A stretch of DNA of 64,000 bases from Polynucleobacter necessarius. GTDB taxonomy: Bacteria; Pseudomonadota; Gammaproteobacteria; Burkholderiales; Burkholderiaceae. The notes beneath the pieces were generated by a model. The model worked only from the letters and a program-made list of their open reading frames with translations. It made no database searches and had not been told where the DNA came from. The translations under genes and the position numbers were made by a program. Shown piece after piece: positions 20,603 through 29,708 of this stretch. Location: contig NZ_LT615228.1 in the NCBI RefSeq assembly GCF_900096765.1, positions 1,308,669-1,372,668 on the forward strand, written 5' to 3'. The stretch's first letter is position 1. Each line of letters opens with the position of its first letter.

Positions 20603-21730
20603 ATGAACAAACCTTTTTCCTTCTATATCGGCCTGATGTCTGGTACCAGCCTAGATGGAATAGATGCTGTTCTTGCCAAGATTGGGCCCAATGGGGAAAC
20701 CAGTGCCCAAGCCTCCATCAGCATGCCTTTTCAGCCTACACTTCGAAAAGCCCTATTTGATCTCCAGAGCCCAGGGCCAGATGAACTACACAGGGAAAAG
20801 CAGGCTGCCAATACTCTGGCTTTAGCCTATGCACAAGCCGTTGAACAATTACTGAAAAAGTCAAACCTGGAGCCTTCAGACATCTGCGCCATCGGCGCCC
20901 ATGGACAGACCATCCGACATCAGCCGCATTTAGGCGATATGGCCTACACCCACCAAACCCTCAATCCAGCCTTATTAGCTGAAAAAACGGGTATTGATGT
21001 CATTGCTGATTTTAGAAGTCGTGACCTTGCTGCCGGAGGTCATGGTGCTCCACTAGTCCCCGCTTTTCATGCACAGCAATTTGCATCTTCAAAAAATATT
21101 GCAATCCTCAATATTGGAGGCATTGCCAATTTGACGCTTCTTTCAAGTGAAGGCTCTGTTAGAGGCTTTGATTGCGGACCAGGCAATATGTTGATGGATG
21201 CCTGGATACAGGAACAACAAGGAAATCCATTTGATACAAATGGCGCTTGGGCACTTCAAGGAAAAGTAAATGAAGCATTGCTCAAGTCAATGTTGTCAGA
21301 TCCATTTTTCGCAAAGACACCCCCTAAAAGCACCGGTCGAGATGACTTTCATCTGCAATGGTTACAAGAAAAACTAGGAAATGAAAATCTTCAAGCAGAA
21401 GATATTCAAGCAACCCTACTACATCTCACCGCTCATAGCACCTTAGATGCCTTGTCGCGCTATGCACCGCAGACCGAAGAGTTGCTTGTCTGCGGCGGTG
21501 GAGCACGAAATGGTGCATTGATGAATTTACTCAAAGTAAAAGCACTACAGTTTTTCAAACACGCATTAAAAATCTCTTCCACTGATTCTGCTGGTATCGA
21601 TCCTCAACTAGTTGAAGGTCTTGCCTTTGCATGGCTTGCGTGGGCCCATCAAGAAAAACGGCCAGCAAACTTGCCAGCCGTTACAGGAGCGAAGGGGCCT
21701 AGAGTTCTAGGTGCTCGCTACCCAGCTTAG
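20603..21730 (+). CDS. anmK: Anhydro-N-acetylmuramic acid kinase
   Basis: AnmK opens the 1,6-anhydro bond of anhydro-MurNAc released by lytic transglycosylases and phosphorylates it to MurNAc-6-phosphate. The ATP-binding signature YIGLMSGTSLDGIDAVL is at the N-terminus. The catalytic region IGAHGQTIRHQP and DFRSRDLAAGGHGAPLVP follow, then ILNIGGIANLT and DCGPGNMLMDAW; VCGGGARNGALM is near the C-terminus. Length is 375 residues. It complements amgK and murU about 10 kb upstream. Confidence 0.96.
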   Translation: MNKPFSFYIGLMSGTSLDGIDAVLAKIGPNGETSAQASISMPFQPTLRKALFDLQSPGPDELHREKQAANTLALAYAQAVEQLLKKSNLEPSDICAIGAHGQTIRHQPHLGDMAYTHQTLNPALLAEKTGIDVIADFRSRDLAAGGHGAPLVPAFHAQQFASSKNIAILNIGGIANLTLLSSEGSVRGFDCGPGNMLMDAWIQEQQGNPFDTNGAWALQGKVNEALLKSMLSDPFFAKTPPKSTGRDDFHLQWLQEKLGNENLQAEDIQATLLHLTAHSTLDALSRYAPQTEELLVCGGGARNGALMNLLKVKALQFFKHALKISSTDSAGIDPQLVEGLAFAWLAWAHQEKRPANLPAVTGAKGPRVLGARYPA

Positions 21731-21742
21731 TTTCTTAAAACT

Positions 21743-22117
21743 TTAAGCCGAGAAAGAAGATCCGCAACCACAAGTTGTTGTGGCATTTGGGTTCTTAATC
21801 ACAAATTGAGATCCATTAATATCTTCTTTGTAATCAATTTCAGCACCAACTAAATATTGGAAGCTCATGGAGTCAACCAATAAAGTAACACCGTTCTTTT
21901 CAAAGAGAGTGTCATCTTCATTCACAGCATCATCAAATGTGAAGCCATACTGGAATCCTGAGCAACCACCACCTTGCACGAATACGCGCAACTTCAACTC
22001 TGGATTGCCTTCTTCAGCAATCAAGTCAGCCACTTTTGCAGCAGCAGCGTCAGTGAACACCAAAGGGGTTGGTGGCTCAGCCAAATCTTGTGCAGTTTGC
22101 GTAGCTAATTCAGTCAT
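21743..22117 (-). CDS. erpA: Iron-sulfur cluster insertion protein ErpA
   Basis: This A-type carrier delivers Fe-S clusters to apo-proteins. The three cluster-binding cysteines are C52 ([12 protein letters not shown]) and C116 and C118 ([10 protein letters not shown]). At 124 residues it is slightly long because of an N-terminal extension, as usual in Burkholderiales. The start ATG at 22117 is preceded by GGGAG at suitable spacing. It lies 89 bases downstream of argC on the same strand and is convergent with anmK at 12 bases. Confidence 0.95.
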   Translation of the reverse strand: MTELATQTAQDLAEPPTPLVFTDAAAAKVADLIAEEGNPELKLRVFVQGGGCSGFQYGFTFDDAVNEDDTLFEKNGVTLLVDSMSFQYLVGAEIDYKEDINGSQFVIKNPNATTTCGCGSSFSA

Positions 22118-22206
22118 GATTTACTCCCAATTCAAAGGCAATATCTTATTTTAGGCTTTTAATGCCGAATTTGCTTAAGGGTACTGTTGCCATACCCCCA
22201 CAGACA

Positions 22207-23265
22207 TTAAGGCGATACAGCAATCTGCGTTAAGCCCGTTGTTTCTGGCAGGCCAAACATCAAGTTCATACACTGAACGCCTTGCCCAGATGCACCCTTC
22301 ACCAAATTGTCCTCAACCACTAAAATCACTAAAGTATCGCCACCACCTGGACGATGGATTGCAATCCGGATGCCATTGCTGCCCCGCACCGAGCGAGTTT
22401 CTGGATGACTTCCAGCTGGCATCACATCAACAAAGGGTTCGTCTTGATAAAAATTCTCATACAGCTTTTGGTAATCCACGTCTTTGCCAGCTTCAGTCAG
22501 GCGCACATACAAAGTGGAATGAATACCCCTTACCATTGGTGTTAAGTGTGGCACAAACGTCAGACCAATTTGGTCATGCCCTGCTATCGCTTTTAAGCCT
22601 TGAACGATCTCTGGCAAATGGCGATGTCCCTTTACACCATAGGCCTTGAAGTTATCGCTAGCCTCAGAAAGCAAAGTGCCAATTTCAGCCTTGCGACCAG
22701 CTCCGGAAGTACCAGACTTCGAATCAGAAATAATGTGATTGCCATCAATCAATTGCTTGCCACCAGTTGATTTAGGAGCAAGTAATGGCGCAAGACCAAG
22801 CTGCACTGAGGTTGGATAACAGCCAGCCAGACCTACTACACGGGCCTTCTTAATTGCTTCACGATTAATTTCTGCCAAACCATAAACCGCTTCAGCCAAA
22901 ATTTCGGGACAGCTATGCTCCATGCCATACCACTTGGCGAACTCTTTGACATCCTTTAAACGAAAGTCTGCAGCTAAATCCAAAATCTTCACATTATTAG
23001 CAAGCAATTCCTTTGCTTGCGCCATAGCAACACCATGTGGAGTTGCAAAGAAAACAACATCACACTCATTTAATTTAGCTTCGTCGGGGGTCGTAAATTT
23101 CAAATCAACACGACCACGCAAAGATGGGAACATCTCAGCTACTGGCATACCAGCTTCAGTACGGGAAGTAATAGCAACGATTTTGACTTCAGGGTGTTGT
23201 GCTAACAAACGCAATAGTTCAACCCCGGTATAACCTGTGCCGCCAACAATACCCACCTTAATCAT
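22207..23265 (-). CDS. argC: N-acetyl-gamma-glutamyl-phosphate reductase
   Basis: ArgC reduces N-acetylglutamyl phosphate to the semialdehyde in arginine synthesis using NADPH. The nucleotide-binding motif [18 protein letters not shown] is at the N-terminus and the catalytic cysteine is C149 in [24 protein letters not shown] and HRHLPEI are further family motifs. I choose ATG 23265 because GGAGA sits five bases upstream; an upstream in-frame TTG at 23277 would include that ribosome-binding site. The protein has 352 residues. It is 133 bases downstream of the rpsI stop. Confidence 0.96.
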   Translation of the reverse strand: MIKVGIVGGTGYTGVELLRLLAQHPEVKIVAITSRTEAGMPVAEMFPSLRGRVDLKFTTPDEAKLNECDVVFFATPHGVAMAQAKELLANNVKILDLAADFRLKDVKEFAKWYGMEHSCPEILAEAVYGLAEINREAIKKARVVGLAGCYPTSVQLGLAPLLAPKSTGGKQLIDGNHIISDSKSGTSGAGRKAEIGTLLSEASDNFKAYGVKGHRHLPEIVQGLKAIAGHDQIGLTFVPHLTPMVRGIHSTLYVRLTEAGKDVDYQKLYENFYQDEPFVDVMPAGSHPETRSVRGSNGIRIAIHRPGGGDTLVILVVEDNLVKGASGQGVQCMNLMFGLPETTGLTQIAVSP

Positions 23266-23344
23266 GCCATTCTCCAAAATGCTTAATAATCAATTATCTT
23301 CTAAAGCGTAATACTTGATTCTTACAGATTTCTTAATTGTAGAA

Positions 23345-23372
23345 ACAAAAAGGGCCGCTTTCGCGACCCTTT
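23345..23372 (-). terminator. Rho-independent terminator of the rplM-rpsI operon
   Basis: Read on the minus strand, AAAGGG-T-CGC is followed by a GAAA tetraloop, GCG-G-CCCTTT and a run of five T overlapping the stem end. There is one internal mismatch. It lies about 27 bases after the rpsI stop and before argC, separating the ribosomal-protein operon from argC. Confidence 0.8.
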
Positions 23373-23398
23373 CGATAAAACTTGAGCGACTGAAAGAA

Positions 23399-23800
23399 TT
23401 AGCGCTTGCTGAACTGTTTACGACGACGCGCGCCGTGCAGACCAACTTTTTTACGCTCAACTTCACGAGCATCGCGAGTTACCAAACCTGCTTTAGACAG
23501 AGTTGACTTCAAAGCGTTGTCGTAGTCGATCAATGCACGAGTAACACCGTGACGCACTGCACCAGCTTGACCAGTTTCACCGCCGCCAGAAACGTTTACT
23601 TTGATATCAAAGGTCGTTAAATGGGCCGTGAGAGCCAAAGGCTGACGCGCAATCATGCAGGATGTTTCACGAGCAAAATAGGCATCAATAGGCTTACCGT
23701 TAACGATAATTTCACCTTTGCCAGACTTAATAAAGACGCGCGCAACAGAACTCTTGCGACGGCCTGTACCGTAATTCCAATTTCCGTAATTAATAGCCAT
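23399..23800 (-). CDS. rpsI: 30S ribosomal protein S9
   Basis: S9 binds the 30S head; its C-terminal tail reaches the P-site tRNA. The sequence [20 protein letters not shown] is the conserved N-terminal signature and the C-terminus ends in [11 protein letters not shown], including the invariant basic tail. At 133 residues it is full length. It follows rplM by nine bases, the universal rplM-rpsI operon. Confidence 0.98.
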   Translation of the reverse strand: MAINYGNWNYGTGRRKSSVARVFIKSGKGEIIVNGKPIDAYFARETSCMIARQPLALTAHLTTFDIKVNVSGGGETGQAGAVRHGVTRALIDYDNALKSTLSKAGLVTRDAREVERKKVGLHGARRRKQFSKR

Positions 23801-23809
23801 TTGGTTTCC

Positions 23810-24238
23810 TTAAATCTCTAACGCTTTAGGCTGTTGAGCCGCATGCGGATGATTAGCGTCGCCATAGACTTTTAATTTCTTGATCATGGCATAGCCGAGT
23901 GGGCCTTTTGGCAACATACCCTTCACAGCCTTCTCCAAAGCGCGACCAGGAAAACGGTCTTGCATCTTGTCGAAGTTAGTCGAGCTAATACCACCTGGGT
24001 ATCCGCTGTGACGGTAGTAAATCTTGTTCAAGCCTTTTGTGCCTGTGACACGTAGCTTAGATGAATTGATCACGACGATGAAGTCGCCAGTGTCAACGTG
24101 TGGTGTGAATTCAGGCTTGTGCTTGCCGCGTAGACGGTGTGCCACTTCACTGGCGACACGACCGAGGACTTTGTCCGTAGCGTCAATCACGAACCATTCA
24201 CGCTTTACCTCATGGGATTTTGCGGAAAAAGTTTTCAT
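23810..24238 (-). CDS. rplM: 50S ribosomal protein L13
   Basis: L13 is an early-assembly protein of the large subunit. It begins [20 protein letters not shown] and contains [20 protein letters not shown] and [18 protein letters not shown], all strongly conserved. It has 142 residues. It is the first gene of the rplM-rpsI operon; a TATAAC box lies 14-19 bases upstream of the start codon. Confidence 0.98.
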   Translation of the reverse strand: MKTFSAKSHEVKREWFVIDATDKVLGRVASEVAHRLRGKHKPEFTPHVDTGDFIVVINSSKLRVTGTKGLNKIYYRHSGYPGGISSTNFDKMQDRFPGRALEKAVKGMLPKGPLGYAMIKKLKVYGDANHPHAAQQPKALEI

Positions 24239-24251
24239 GATTTCTCAAATT

Positions 24252-24257
24252 GTTATA
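24252..24257 (-). promoter_or_regulatory. Candidate -10 box for rplM-rpsI
   Basis: On the minus strand TATAAC lies 13 bases before the rplM ATG. A weak AGTTTG at 17-bp spacing could be the -35. The leader would be very short, so this is a tentative call. Confidence 0.3.
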
Positions 24258-24352
24258 GTCAAAAATACTCCAACCAAACTACGTCCACCTTGGCCCTGCT
24301 TATGTTTGCAAGCTCGCAGATTCTGCAATCTAACTGGTACAACAAACTACCG

Positions 24353-24390
24353 CTGACTGGTTCGGTAATTCCTGACTGGTTCGGTAATTC
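24353..24390. repeat. 19-bp perfect tandem repeat (two copies)
   Basis: The unit ctgactggttcggtaattc occurs twice without a gap (24353-24371 and 24372-24390). It lies outside any gene, just beyond the end of the candidate small RNA and upstream of rplM. Confidence 0.9.
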
Positions 24391-24411
24391 AGTAAAGCCT
24401 TAAATTATAAC

Positions 24412-24442
24412 CCAAAAAAAACCCAGGAACGAGTCCTGGGTT
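24412..24442 (-). terminator. Strong Rho-independent terminator
   Basis: On the minus strand a perfect 9-bp stem (aaccagga-type arms at 24434-24442 and 24420-24428) with a five-base loop is followed by a run of eight T. No annotated minus-strand gene lies upstream of it before 25116, which is the main reason to suspect a small RNA gene here. Confidence 0.85.
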
Positions 24443-24488
24443 GGAATCCACCTATGTTTGGGTGGAGGAGACACTTGGAGGAAAGTCG

Positions 24489-24514
24489 CAGTGTATAAGA
24501 CTCAGTGTATAAGA
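24489..24514. repeat. 12-bp direct repeat with 2-bp spacer
   Basis: The sequence cagtgtataaga occurs at 24489-24500 and again at 24503-24514. It lies inside the candidate small RNA segment. Confidence 0.8.
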
Positions 24515-24548
24515 TATAAGTATAATAAGACTGACTACCAATGGGGTT

Positions 24549-24578
24549 ATTCTACACAAGTAGATTGGTGCAAAGCAA
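24549..24578 (-). promoter_or_regulatory. Candidate sigma-70 promoter of the small RNA
   Basis: Read on the minus strand: TTGCTT (24573-24578), 18-bp spacer, TAGAAT (24549-24554). Transcription would begin near 24542. The -10 box has one mismatch to consensus; the -35 box is only fair. Confidence 0.4.
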
Positions 24579-24691
24579 GATTCTTGACGAAAATCAAGAT
24601 TTTCATGTTGCTATGCAACAACTAATGCATCTGTAAAAATTGATAAACTATTGATAATATTGATTTATTTAGTAAGTAAGTGGTCACTAAT

Positions 24692-25114
24692 ATGGAATGT
24701 CGAGTATCTTGGTTGGGTAATAGCGGAATGGCATTTTCCGCAGAAACTGGCAGCGGACACCTCGTCAATATGGATGGCGCCCCTGAAGCAGGAGGCAGAA
24801 ACCTTGCCCCAAGACCCATGGAGCTGCTTTTAGCTGGCGCCGGGGGTTGCTCTGCCTATGATGTGGTTTTAATCCTACAAAGGGCTCGTCAGGCCGTTAG
24901 CGCCTGCGATGTGACCCTTCAAGCTGAACGCGCCACCGAAGATCCCAAAGTCTTCACGAAAATCAACTTGCACTTTTCCGTCAAAGGGAAAGACCTCGAT
25001 CAGGCCAAAGTAGACCGTGCAGTGAAGTTGTCACATGAAAAATATTGTTCAGCCACAACTATGTTGGCCAAAACTGCAGAGCTCACTTATAGCGTTGAAG
25101 TCATATCAGAGTAG
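24692..25114 (+). CDS. OsmC-family peroxidase-like protein
   Basis: OsmC/Ohr proteins use a cysteine pair to reduce organic hydroperoxides. Both expected cysteines are present: C53 in LLLAGAGGCSAYDVV and C119 in SHEKYCSATTML. The 140-residue length and the PEAGGRNLAPRPMELLLAG motif place it in the YhfA-like OsmC branch, whose physiological substrate is not well defined. I start at ATG 24692; an in-frame GTG at 24680 is possible. It is a single plus-strand gene and its stop abuts the 3' end of rnpB, which runs in the opposite direction. Confidence 0.88.
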   Translation: MECRVSWLGNSGMAFSAETGSGHLVNMDGAPEAGGRNLAPRPMELLLAGAGGCSAYDVVLILQRARQAVSACDVTLQAERATEDPKVFTKINLHFSVKGKDLDQAKVDRAVKLSHEKYCSATTMLAKTAELTYSVEVISE

Positions 25115-25115
25115 T

Positions 25116-25423
25116 GCAGAGTCAATCGATAAGCCGGATTCTGTCGCCTAGACTTTCATCTAGGGGCAATCATTCCTCTAGGCCGTCAGTTACCTGATGG
25201 CTCAAGCTCCCTACCCGCAGACTCAGCGGGACGCCTCATTGTCTGCATACTTGGGATTGCTCCAGGTGGAGGTTACCGCGTTTCACCGTAACTTAATACG
25301 CTCGTCTCTGTGGCCCTATTCCTCACGTCACCGTGGATGGCCGTTAGCCATCACCCTACCCTATGGAGTCCGGACTTTCCTCCCCTTCAATCAAGAAGCG
25401 GCGATTGCCTAATTGACTCTGCG
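25116..25423 (-). ncRNA. rnpB: RNase P RNA (bacterial class A)
   Basis: The catalytic RNA of RNase P, which matures tRNA 5' ends. On the minus strand the 5' part contains the universal GGGGAGGAAAGTCCGGACTC core and CATAGGGTAGGGTG, and the 3' part contains ACAGAATCCGGCTTAT. The terminal P1 helix forms between agagtcaat near 25413-25422 and attgactct near 25118-25126. The length of about 308 nt is typical of a compact class A RNA. Exact ends are set by P1 pairing and may be off by a few bases. Confidence 0.95.
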
Positions 25424-25476
25424 CCTGCAGTCTAACGCAGTCGGAGAAAATTGGCTGATAAAAGCACTGAGCGTGA

Positions 25477-26535
25477 TTAAACGAGTGACCAAGCAACTGT
25501 TTCGCCCGCACGCAGCGGAACAATCGTTGCATCACCCAAAGGCAACTCTACAGGTATGGCTTGTGCTTGTTTTGCCAACGTAATTTTTTTGCTATTGCGC
25601 GGCAGCCCATAAAAATCGGGGCCAAAGAAACTGGCAAAACCTTCTAACTTATCTAGCTTGCCAACACTCTCAAATGCTTCCGCATATAAACCCAGTGCAT
25701 TAAATGCGCTATAGCATCCTGCGCAACCGCAAGCAGCTTCTTTAGCGCCTTTTGCGTGAGGAGCACTATCAGTTCCCAAGAAGAAACGGGCGTTACCACT
25801 AGTTGCCGCTTCTAGCAAGGCAATTCGATGCTCTTCTCGCTTGAGCACTGGAAGACAGTAATTATGAGGACGAATGCCGCCAGCAAAAATCGCATTGCGA
25901 TTCATCAAGAGATGTTGCGGAGTAATCGTTGCAGCAATGCTATTTTTTTTGCTTATAGCAGCATCACGCACATAGTGAGCCGCCTGCTTGGTTGTAATAT
26001 GTTCGAACACAATCTTGAGTTCAGGAAAGTCTTTGCGCAATGGCTCAAGAACAGTATCAATAAATACCGCTTCACGATCAAAAATATCAATATCAGCGCT
26101 TGTTACTTCTCCATGCACTAATAAAGGTATCCCAAGCACTTGCATTGCCTCAAGAGCTTGATAGCAGTGCTTAATGTCGCTTACTCCAGCGTCACTATTA
26201 GTTGTAGCGCCAGCAGGGTACAACTTAAATCCAGCAATGCCTTCAGCCTTAGCTTTGCGTACTTCCTCTGCAGAAGTATTGTCCGTGAGATACAAAATCA
26301 TTAGTGGCAAAAAATTAGTGATACCTAAAGCTTTTAAATTCGCATCTATCCGAGATTGATATGCCTTCGCCAAAGCAACCGTAGTAACTGGTGGCTTTAA
26401 ATTTGGCATGATGATCGCCCGGGCAAACTGACGAGCTGTATCGGCCAACACATCCTTCACCACCTCGCCATCACGAATGTGCAAGTGCCAATCGTCAGGC
26501 TGTATAAGTTGAATATGAGTGGGGCTATTAGTCAT
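25477..26535 (-). CDS. pyrC: Dihydroorotase
   Basis: PyrC cyclises carbamoyl-aspartate to dihydroorotate in pyrimidine synthesis. The metal-binding HxH is in [11 protein letters not shown], the carboxylated lysine in [14 protein letters not shown], and further ligands in LVHGEV and [15 protein letters not shown] holds the catalytic aspartate. The 352-residue length and sequence fit the E. coli-type class II enzyme. It starts two bases after the glycerate kinase stop, suggesting co-transcription with the ABC exporter and kinase genes. Confidence 0.96.
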   Translation of the reverse strand: MTNSPTHIQLIQPDDWHLHIRDGEVVKDVLADTARQFARAIIMPNLKPPVTTVALAKAYQSRIDANLKALGITNFLPLMILYLTDNTSAEEVRKAKAEGIAGFKLYPAGATTNSDAGVSDIKHCYQALEAMQVLGIPLLVHGEVTSADIDIFDREAVFIDTVLEPLRKDFPELKIVFEHITTKQAAHYVRDAAISKKNSIAATITPQHLLMNRNAIFAGGIRPHNYCLPVLKREEHRIALLEAATSGNARFFLGTDSAPHAKGAKEAACGCAGCYSAFNALGLYAEAFESVGKLDKLEGFASFFGPDFYGLPRNSKKITLAKQAQAIPVELPLGDATIVPLRAGETVAWSLV

Positions 26536-26537
26536 AA

Positions 26538-27866
26538 TTATTTTTCTAGCAAGATGATGCGGAAATCATTCACATTCGTAAGTGTAGGGCCAGTTTCCAC
26601 TAAGGCATCTAATTCTGCAAAGAAACCGTAGCAATCGTGGCCAGCTAAGAATGTTTCTGGCACTACAACCATAGCTTCACTTGCTTTACGAATATCGGCA
26701 TCAAACCATGCTCCCGCATTCTTTTCACTACCATCAATGCCATCGGTGTCTGCCGCTAAAGCGGCAATATTTGGCAAATCGGAAGTGGCGGAGAATAGAG
26801 AAAGCAAATATTCGCTACAGCGACCACCGCGACCCTTCGCGCCCGCAGGAATAGTGACAGTGCACTCGCCCCCAGAGATGATTGCCTGAGGCTGACTAGC
26901 TTTTCTTAAATGATGACGAACTAATTGAGCCTGCTCCACTCCTACTTCTTGGGCTTCGCCAGTGATGGTGTCGCCCAATATGATTGGCTCATAACCTTGG
27001 CTATGAACATATTGCGCAGCAGCCTCAAGGCTTTTATAAGCAGTTGCAATGACATGATTAGCAACTTGTGCATTGATTAAATCAATATCTTTTAATGTCT
27101 CCGGTCTTTCACCTGCTAAACCTTGCTTGAGGTGAGCAAGAACAGAAGTAGGAATAGAACCTACTCCCAAGCGATATTTTTCTAAAATATTGAGCGCGTC
27201 TAAATAGGTGGAGTAGTCAGCAGCACATGGTCCACTAGCAATATCAGCTGGATCATCGCCAGTTACATCAGAAATCAATAAAGCCTCTACTCGTGCACCC
27301 CGCTCAATTGCCACGCGAGCCAAATTACCGCCAAGAATGGCAGATAGATGCTTACGGACCACATTCATCTCTTCAATTGGGGCGCCACTTCGTAAAAGGG
27401 CTTGAGTGGTAGCGCGCATATCATCTATGGAAATGCCTTCAACCGGCAACGTCAAAAGACTTGAGCCGCCACCAGAAACTAATGCAATCAACACATCGCC
27501 TGGTGCGAGCTGTTTCGCTAAAGCTAATATATCTCGCGCCCCATCCATGCCCGCTTGATCAGGGACCGGGTGTCCAGCCTCAATGATCTTAATTTGAGAA
27601 GTTGGGGAACCATGACCGTAGCGCGTTAAAACAATTCCCTCGTAGTGAATTTTGGGCCAATGTTTCATAGCAAAATTCTCAAATGCGCTGGCCATTGAAG
27701 CGCTAGCCTTACCTGCACCGACTACCAAACATTTACCACGCGGCTCCTGACCAGCAGGAAAGATCTTCGCTAAATATTGAGGAACAATCATTTGTGGGTC
27801 AGCCACTGCCACCGCAGCTGCAAAAGCATTTTTTAAAATTTCTTTGGTGAGTGTTTTTTGCAACAT
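26538..27866 (-). CDS. Glycerate 2-kinase, MOFRL family (TtuD/GckA-like)
   Basis: This family phosphorylates D-glycerate (or hydroxypyruvate-derived glycerate) with ATP to 2-phosphoglycerate in C2/C3 acid metabolism. The DUF4147 N-terminal domain holds [16 protein letters not shown] and [17 protein letters not shown]. The C-terminal MOFRL domain holds [28 protein letters not shown] across about residues 322-350. The length of 442 residues is typical. It lies nine bases after the ABC gene and two bases before pyrC. The substrate assignment is by family; a hydroxypyruvate reductase label in older databases refers to the same family. Confidence 0.85.
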   Translation of the reverse strand: MLQKTLTKEILKNAFAAAVAVADPQMIVPQYLAKIFPAGQEPRGKCLVVGAGKASASMASAFENFAMKHWPKIHYEGIVLTRYGHGSPTSQIKIIEAGHPVPDQAGMDGARDILALAKQLAPGDVLIALVSGGGSSLLTLPVEGISIDDMRATTQALLRSGAPIEEMNVVRKHLSAILGGNLARVAIERGARVEALLISDVTGDDPADIASGPCAADYSTYLDALNILEKYRLGVGSIPTSVLAHLKQGLAGERPETLKDIDLINAQVANHVIATAYKSLEAAAQYVHSQGYEPIILGDTITGEAQEVGVEQAQLVRHHLRKASQPQAIISGGECTVTIPAGAKGRGGRCSEYLLSLFSATSDLPNIAALAADTDGIDGSEKNAGAWFDADIRKASEAMVVVPETFLAGHDCYGFFAELDALVETGPTLTNVNDFRIILLEK

Positions 27867-27875
27867 CGCACTATT

Positions 27876-29699
27876 CTAATTAAGTGCAGTTCGTTCCTGC
27901 ATATACCACATTTCAGCATATTTTCCCTGGGCAGCAAGCAACTCCAGATGCGTGCCCCGCTCTACAATCTGACCATGCTCCATCACTAAAATTTGATCGG
28001 CATGAATGATGGTTGAGAGTCTGTGGGCAATGATCAGAGTCGTGCGATTTTTTGCTAAGTTCAGTAGCTCTTCCTGAAATGCTCTTTCAGTTTTTGAATC
28101 TAACGCTGAGGTTACCTCATCAAAAATTAACATGGCTGGTTTTTTGAGCAAGGTTCTGGCAATGGCAACCCGTTGCTTCTCGCCACCAGATAATTTTAAG
28201 CCACGCTCTCCTACCTGAGTGCTATAGCCATCAGGCAAGCGTTTGATAAAGCCATCAATTTGAGCTGCTCTAGCAGCCTCTTGCACCTCTTCAATCGAAG
28301 CCGAAGGATCACCATAAGCAATGTTGTAGCCGATTGTGTCATTAAATAAAACGGTATCTTGCGGAACAATACCAATTGATTTGCGTAAGCTAGCTTGGGT
28401 GACATCTTGAATATTTTGGCCATCAATCAAAATTTTTTCAGACTGAACATCGTAAAAACGAAAGAGCAGTCTTGCGAGTGTACTTTTACCAGCACCGCTT
28501 TGACCGACGACTGCCGTAATGGTGCCTGCTGGGATGTTAAAGCTGACATCGCGCAAAATCTCACGCTTTACATCGTAATGAAACGAAACATGCTCAAAAC
28601 GGACATCAGGTCCGTGGCCATGATGATGAATTTGCAAAGGGTGGGCATTGGGTGAATCAGCAATCTCTTTATCTGTATCCAACAAGGAGAACATCCGATC
28701 CATATCAGTGAGAGATTGCTTAATCTCCCTATAAATCACCCCCTAAGAAGTTGAGCGGAATGTAGAGTTGAATCATGAGGGTATTTACCAAAACTAGATC
28801 ACCCAAAGTCATCGTGCCATTCACCACACCGAGGGTAGCGCGCCAAAGAATCAACATTAAACCAATGGCAATAATGATTTGCTGACCCAGGTTTAGAAAA
28901 GCCAAGGTCTTTTGGGATTTCACTGCTGCAGATTGATAGCGCAATAAGTTTTCATCATAACGACGAGCCTCAAAGGCTTCGTTACCAAAATATTTCACTG
29001 TTTCAAAATTCAACAGAGAATCAATGGCTTTTTGATTCGCCTTGGAATCCATATCATTCATAGTCCGACGGTAGTGCGTGCGCCACTCGGTCACCACAAT
29101 CGTAAAGACGATATACAGCACCAGCGCGACTAAAGTGATGGCTGCAAACCAAATATCATAGGAATAGGCAAAGTAGCCAAGCACTAAGCAAAACTCAATC
29201 AGCGTTGGCAGAATGCTATAGAGCGAATATGAAATGAGAGATTGAATTCCCCTAGTACCGCGTTCAATATCCCGACTCACGCCACCGGTCTGCCGGGCTA
29301 AGTGAAAACTCAGCGCCAAAGAATGTAAGTGCTCAAATACTTGCAGGGCAACTTTGCGTACCGCATTTTGGGTCACCCTCGTAAAGAGGGCCTCACGCAA
29401 TTCAGCGAATAGGGATGCTGAAATTCTTAATAAACCATAAGCAACAATAATGCCCACTGGAACGACCAATAAAGCCTGAGGAGAGTTCGCCTTGACATCC
29501 AAAGAGTCAATCAAGTCTTTCATCAGAATTGGAATACCTAAATTAGCAAACTTAGCTGCTATCAAGCAGCTCAGCGCTAGCAAAACTCTAATGCGATATT
29601 CAAACAGGTAAGGCAAGAGATCGCGAATGACACGCCAATCACCTCTTTTCGGTGTTTTGAATCTGTGCTGCTACGAATGTGCCCCGATGAATGTCTCAT
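27876..29699 (-). pseudogene. Atm1/HMT-type ABC exporter, disrupted by two single-base frameshifts
   Basis: The locus encodes one fused half-transporter (membrane plus ATPase domain, about 607 residues if repaired) of the Atm1 family, which exports glutathione-linked or metal compounds. From ATG 29699 the frame reads MRHSSGHIRSSTDSK and is lost at a 4-base T run (29655-29658, plus strand); one more base would continue as TPKRGDWRVIRDLLPYL. The membrane domain stays open to a 5-base C run at 28739-28743, where it ends PLNFLGGDL; removing one base would give PLNFLGVIYREIKQSL. The ATPase half is intact: GQSGAGKST, LSGGEKQR, LIFDEVTSALD, IAHRLSTI. Both shifts lie in homopolymers, so sequencing error is as likely as real decay. 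Confidence 0.85.
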
Positions 29700-29708
29700 C
29701 GTTCTATC

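Larger units (their letters stand above)
24412..24542 (-). ncRNA. Candidate small regulatory RNA with two anti-Shine-Dalgarno motifs
   Basis: On the minus strand a TTGCTT / 18 bp / TAGAAT promoter-like pair (24549-24578) is followed by about 130 bases without a convincing open frame. The segment ends in a strong intrinsic terminator (24412-24442). Between them lie a direct repeat of a CTTATACACTG-type unit, a pyrimidine-rich segment with two UCCUCC motifs (24477-24482 and 24465-24470 on the complement), and a 6-bp hairpin (24447-24466). UCCUCC in an unpaired region is a known way for bacterial small RNAs to block ribosome-binding sites. Existence, ends and function are all inferred; no known RNA family is recognised. 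Confidence 0.5.
24239..24691. other. 453-bp gene-free stretch with repeats and a candidate small RNA
   Basis: No credible protein gene lies between rplM (minus) and the OsmC gene (plus). From left to right it holds the rplM upstream region, a 19-bp tandem repeat, a strong minus-strand terminator hairpin, a second hairpin, a pyrimidine-rich tract (minus strand), a 12-bp direct repeat, and an AT-rich part with short palindromes such as tgttgc-tat-gcaaca at 24606-24620. The individual elements are listed separately. Confidence 0.7.

Noticed and set aside
24448..24500. A plus-strand 5' leader with two ribosome-binding sites (ggaggag, ggagga)
   Set aside because: No start codon with an open frame follows at usable distance; the minus-strand reading with promoter, hairpins and terminator explains more.
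25197..25412. A 71-codon plus-strand open frame
   Set aside because: It lies antisense inside rnpB, whose conserved core and P1 pairing fully explain the sequence.
28730..28745. Programmed frameshifting in the ABC exporter at the G5 (minus strand) run
   Set aside because: There is no clear slippery heptamer with a following structure, and a second break near the start of the same gene argues for error or decay.
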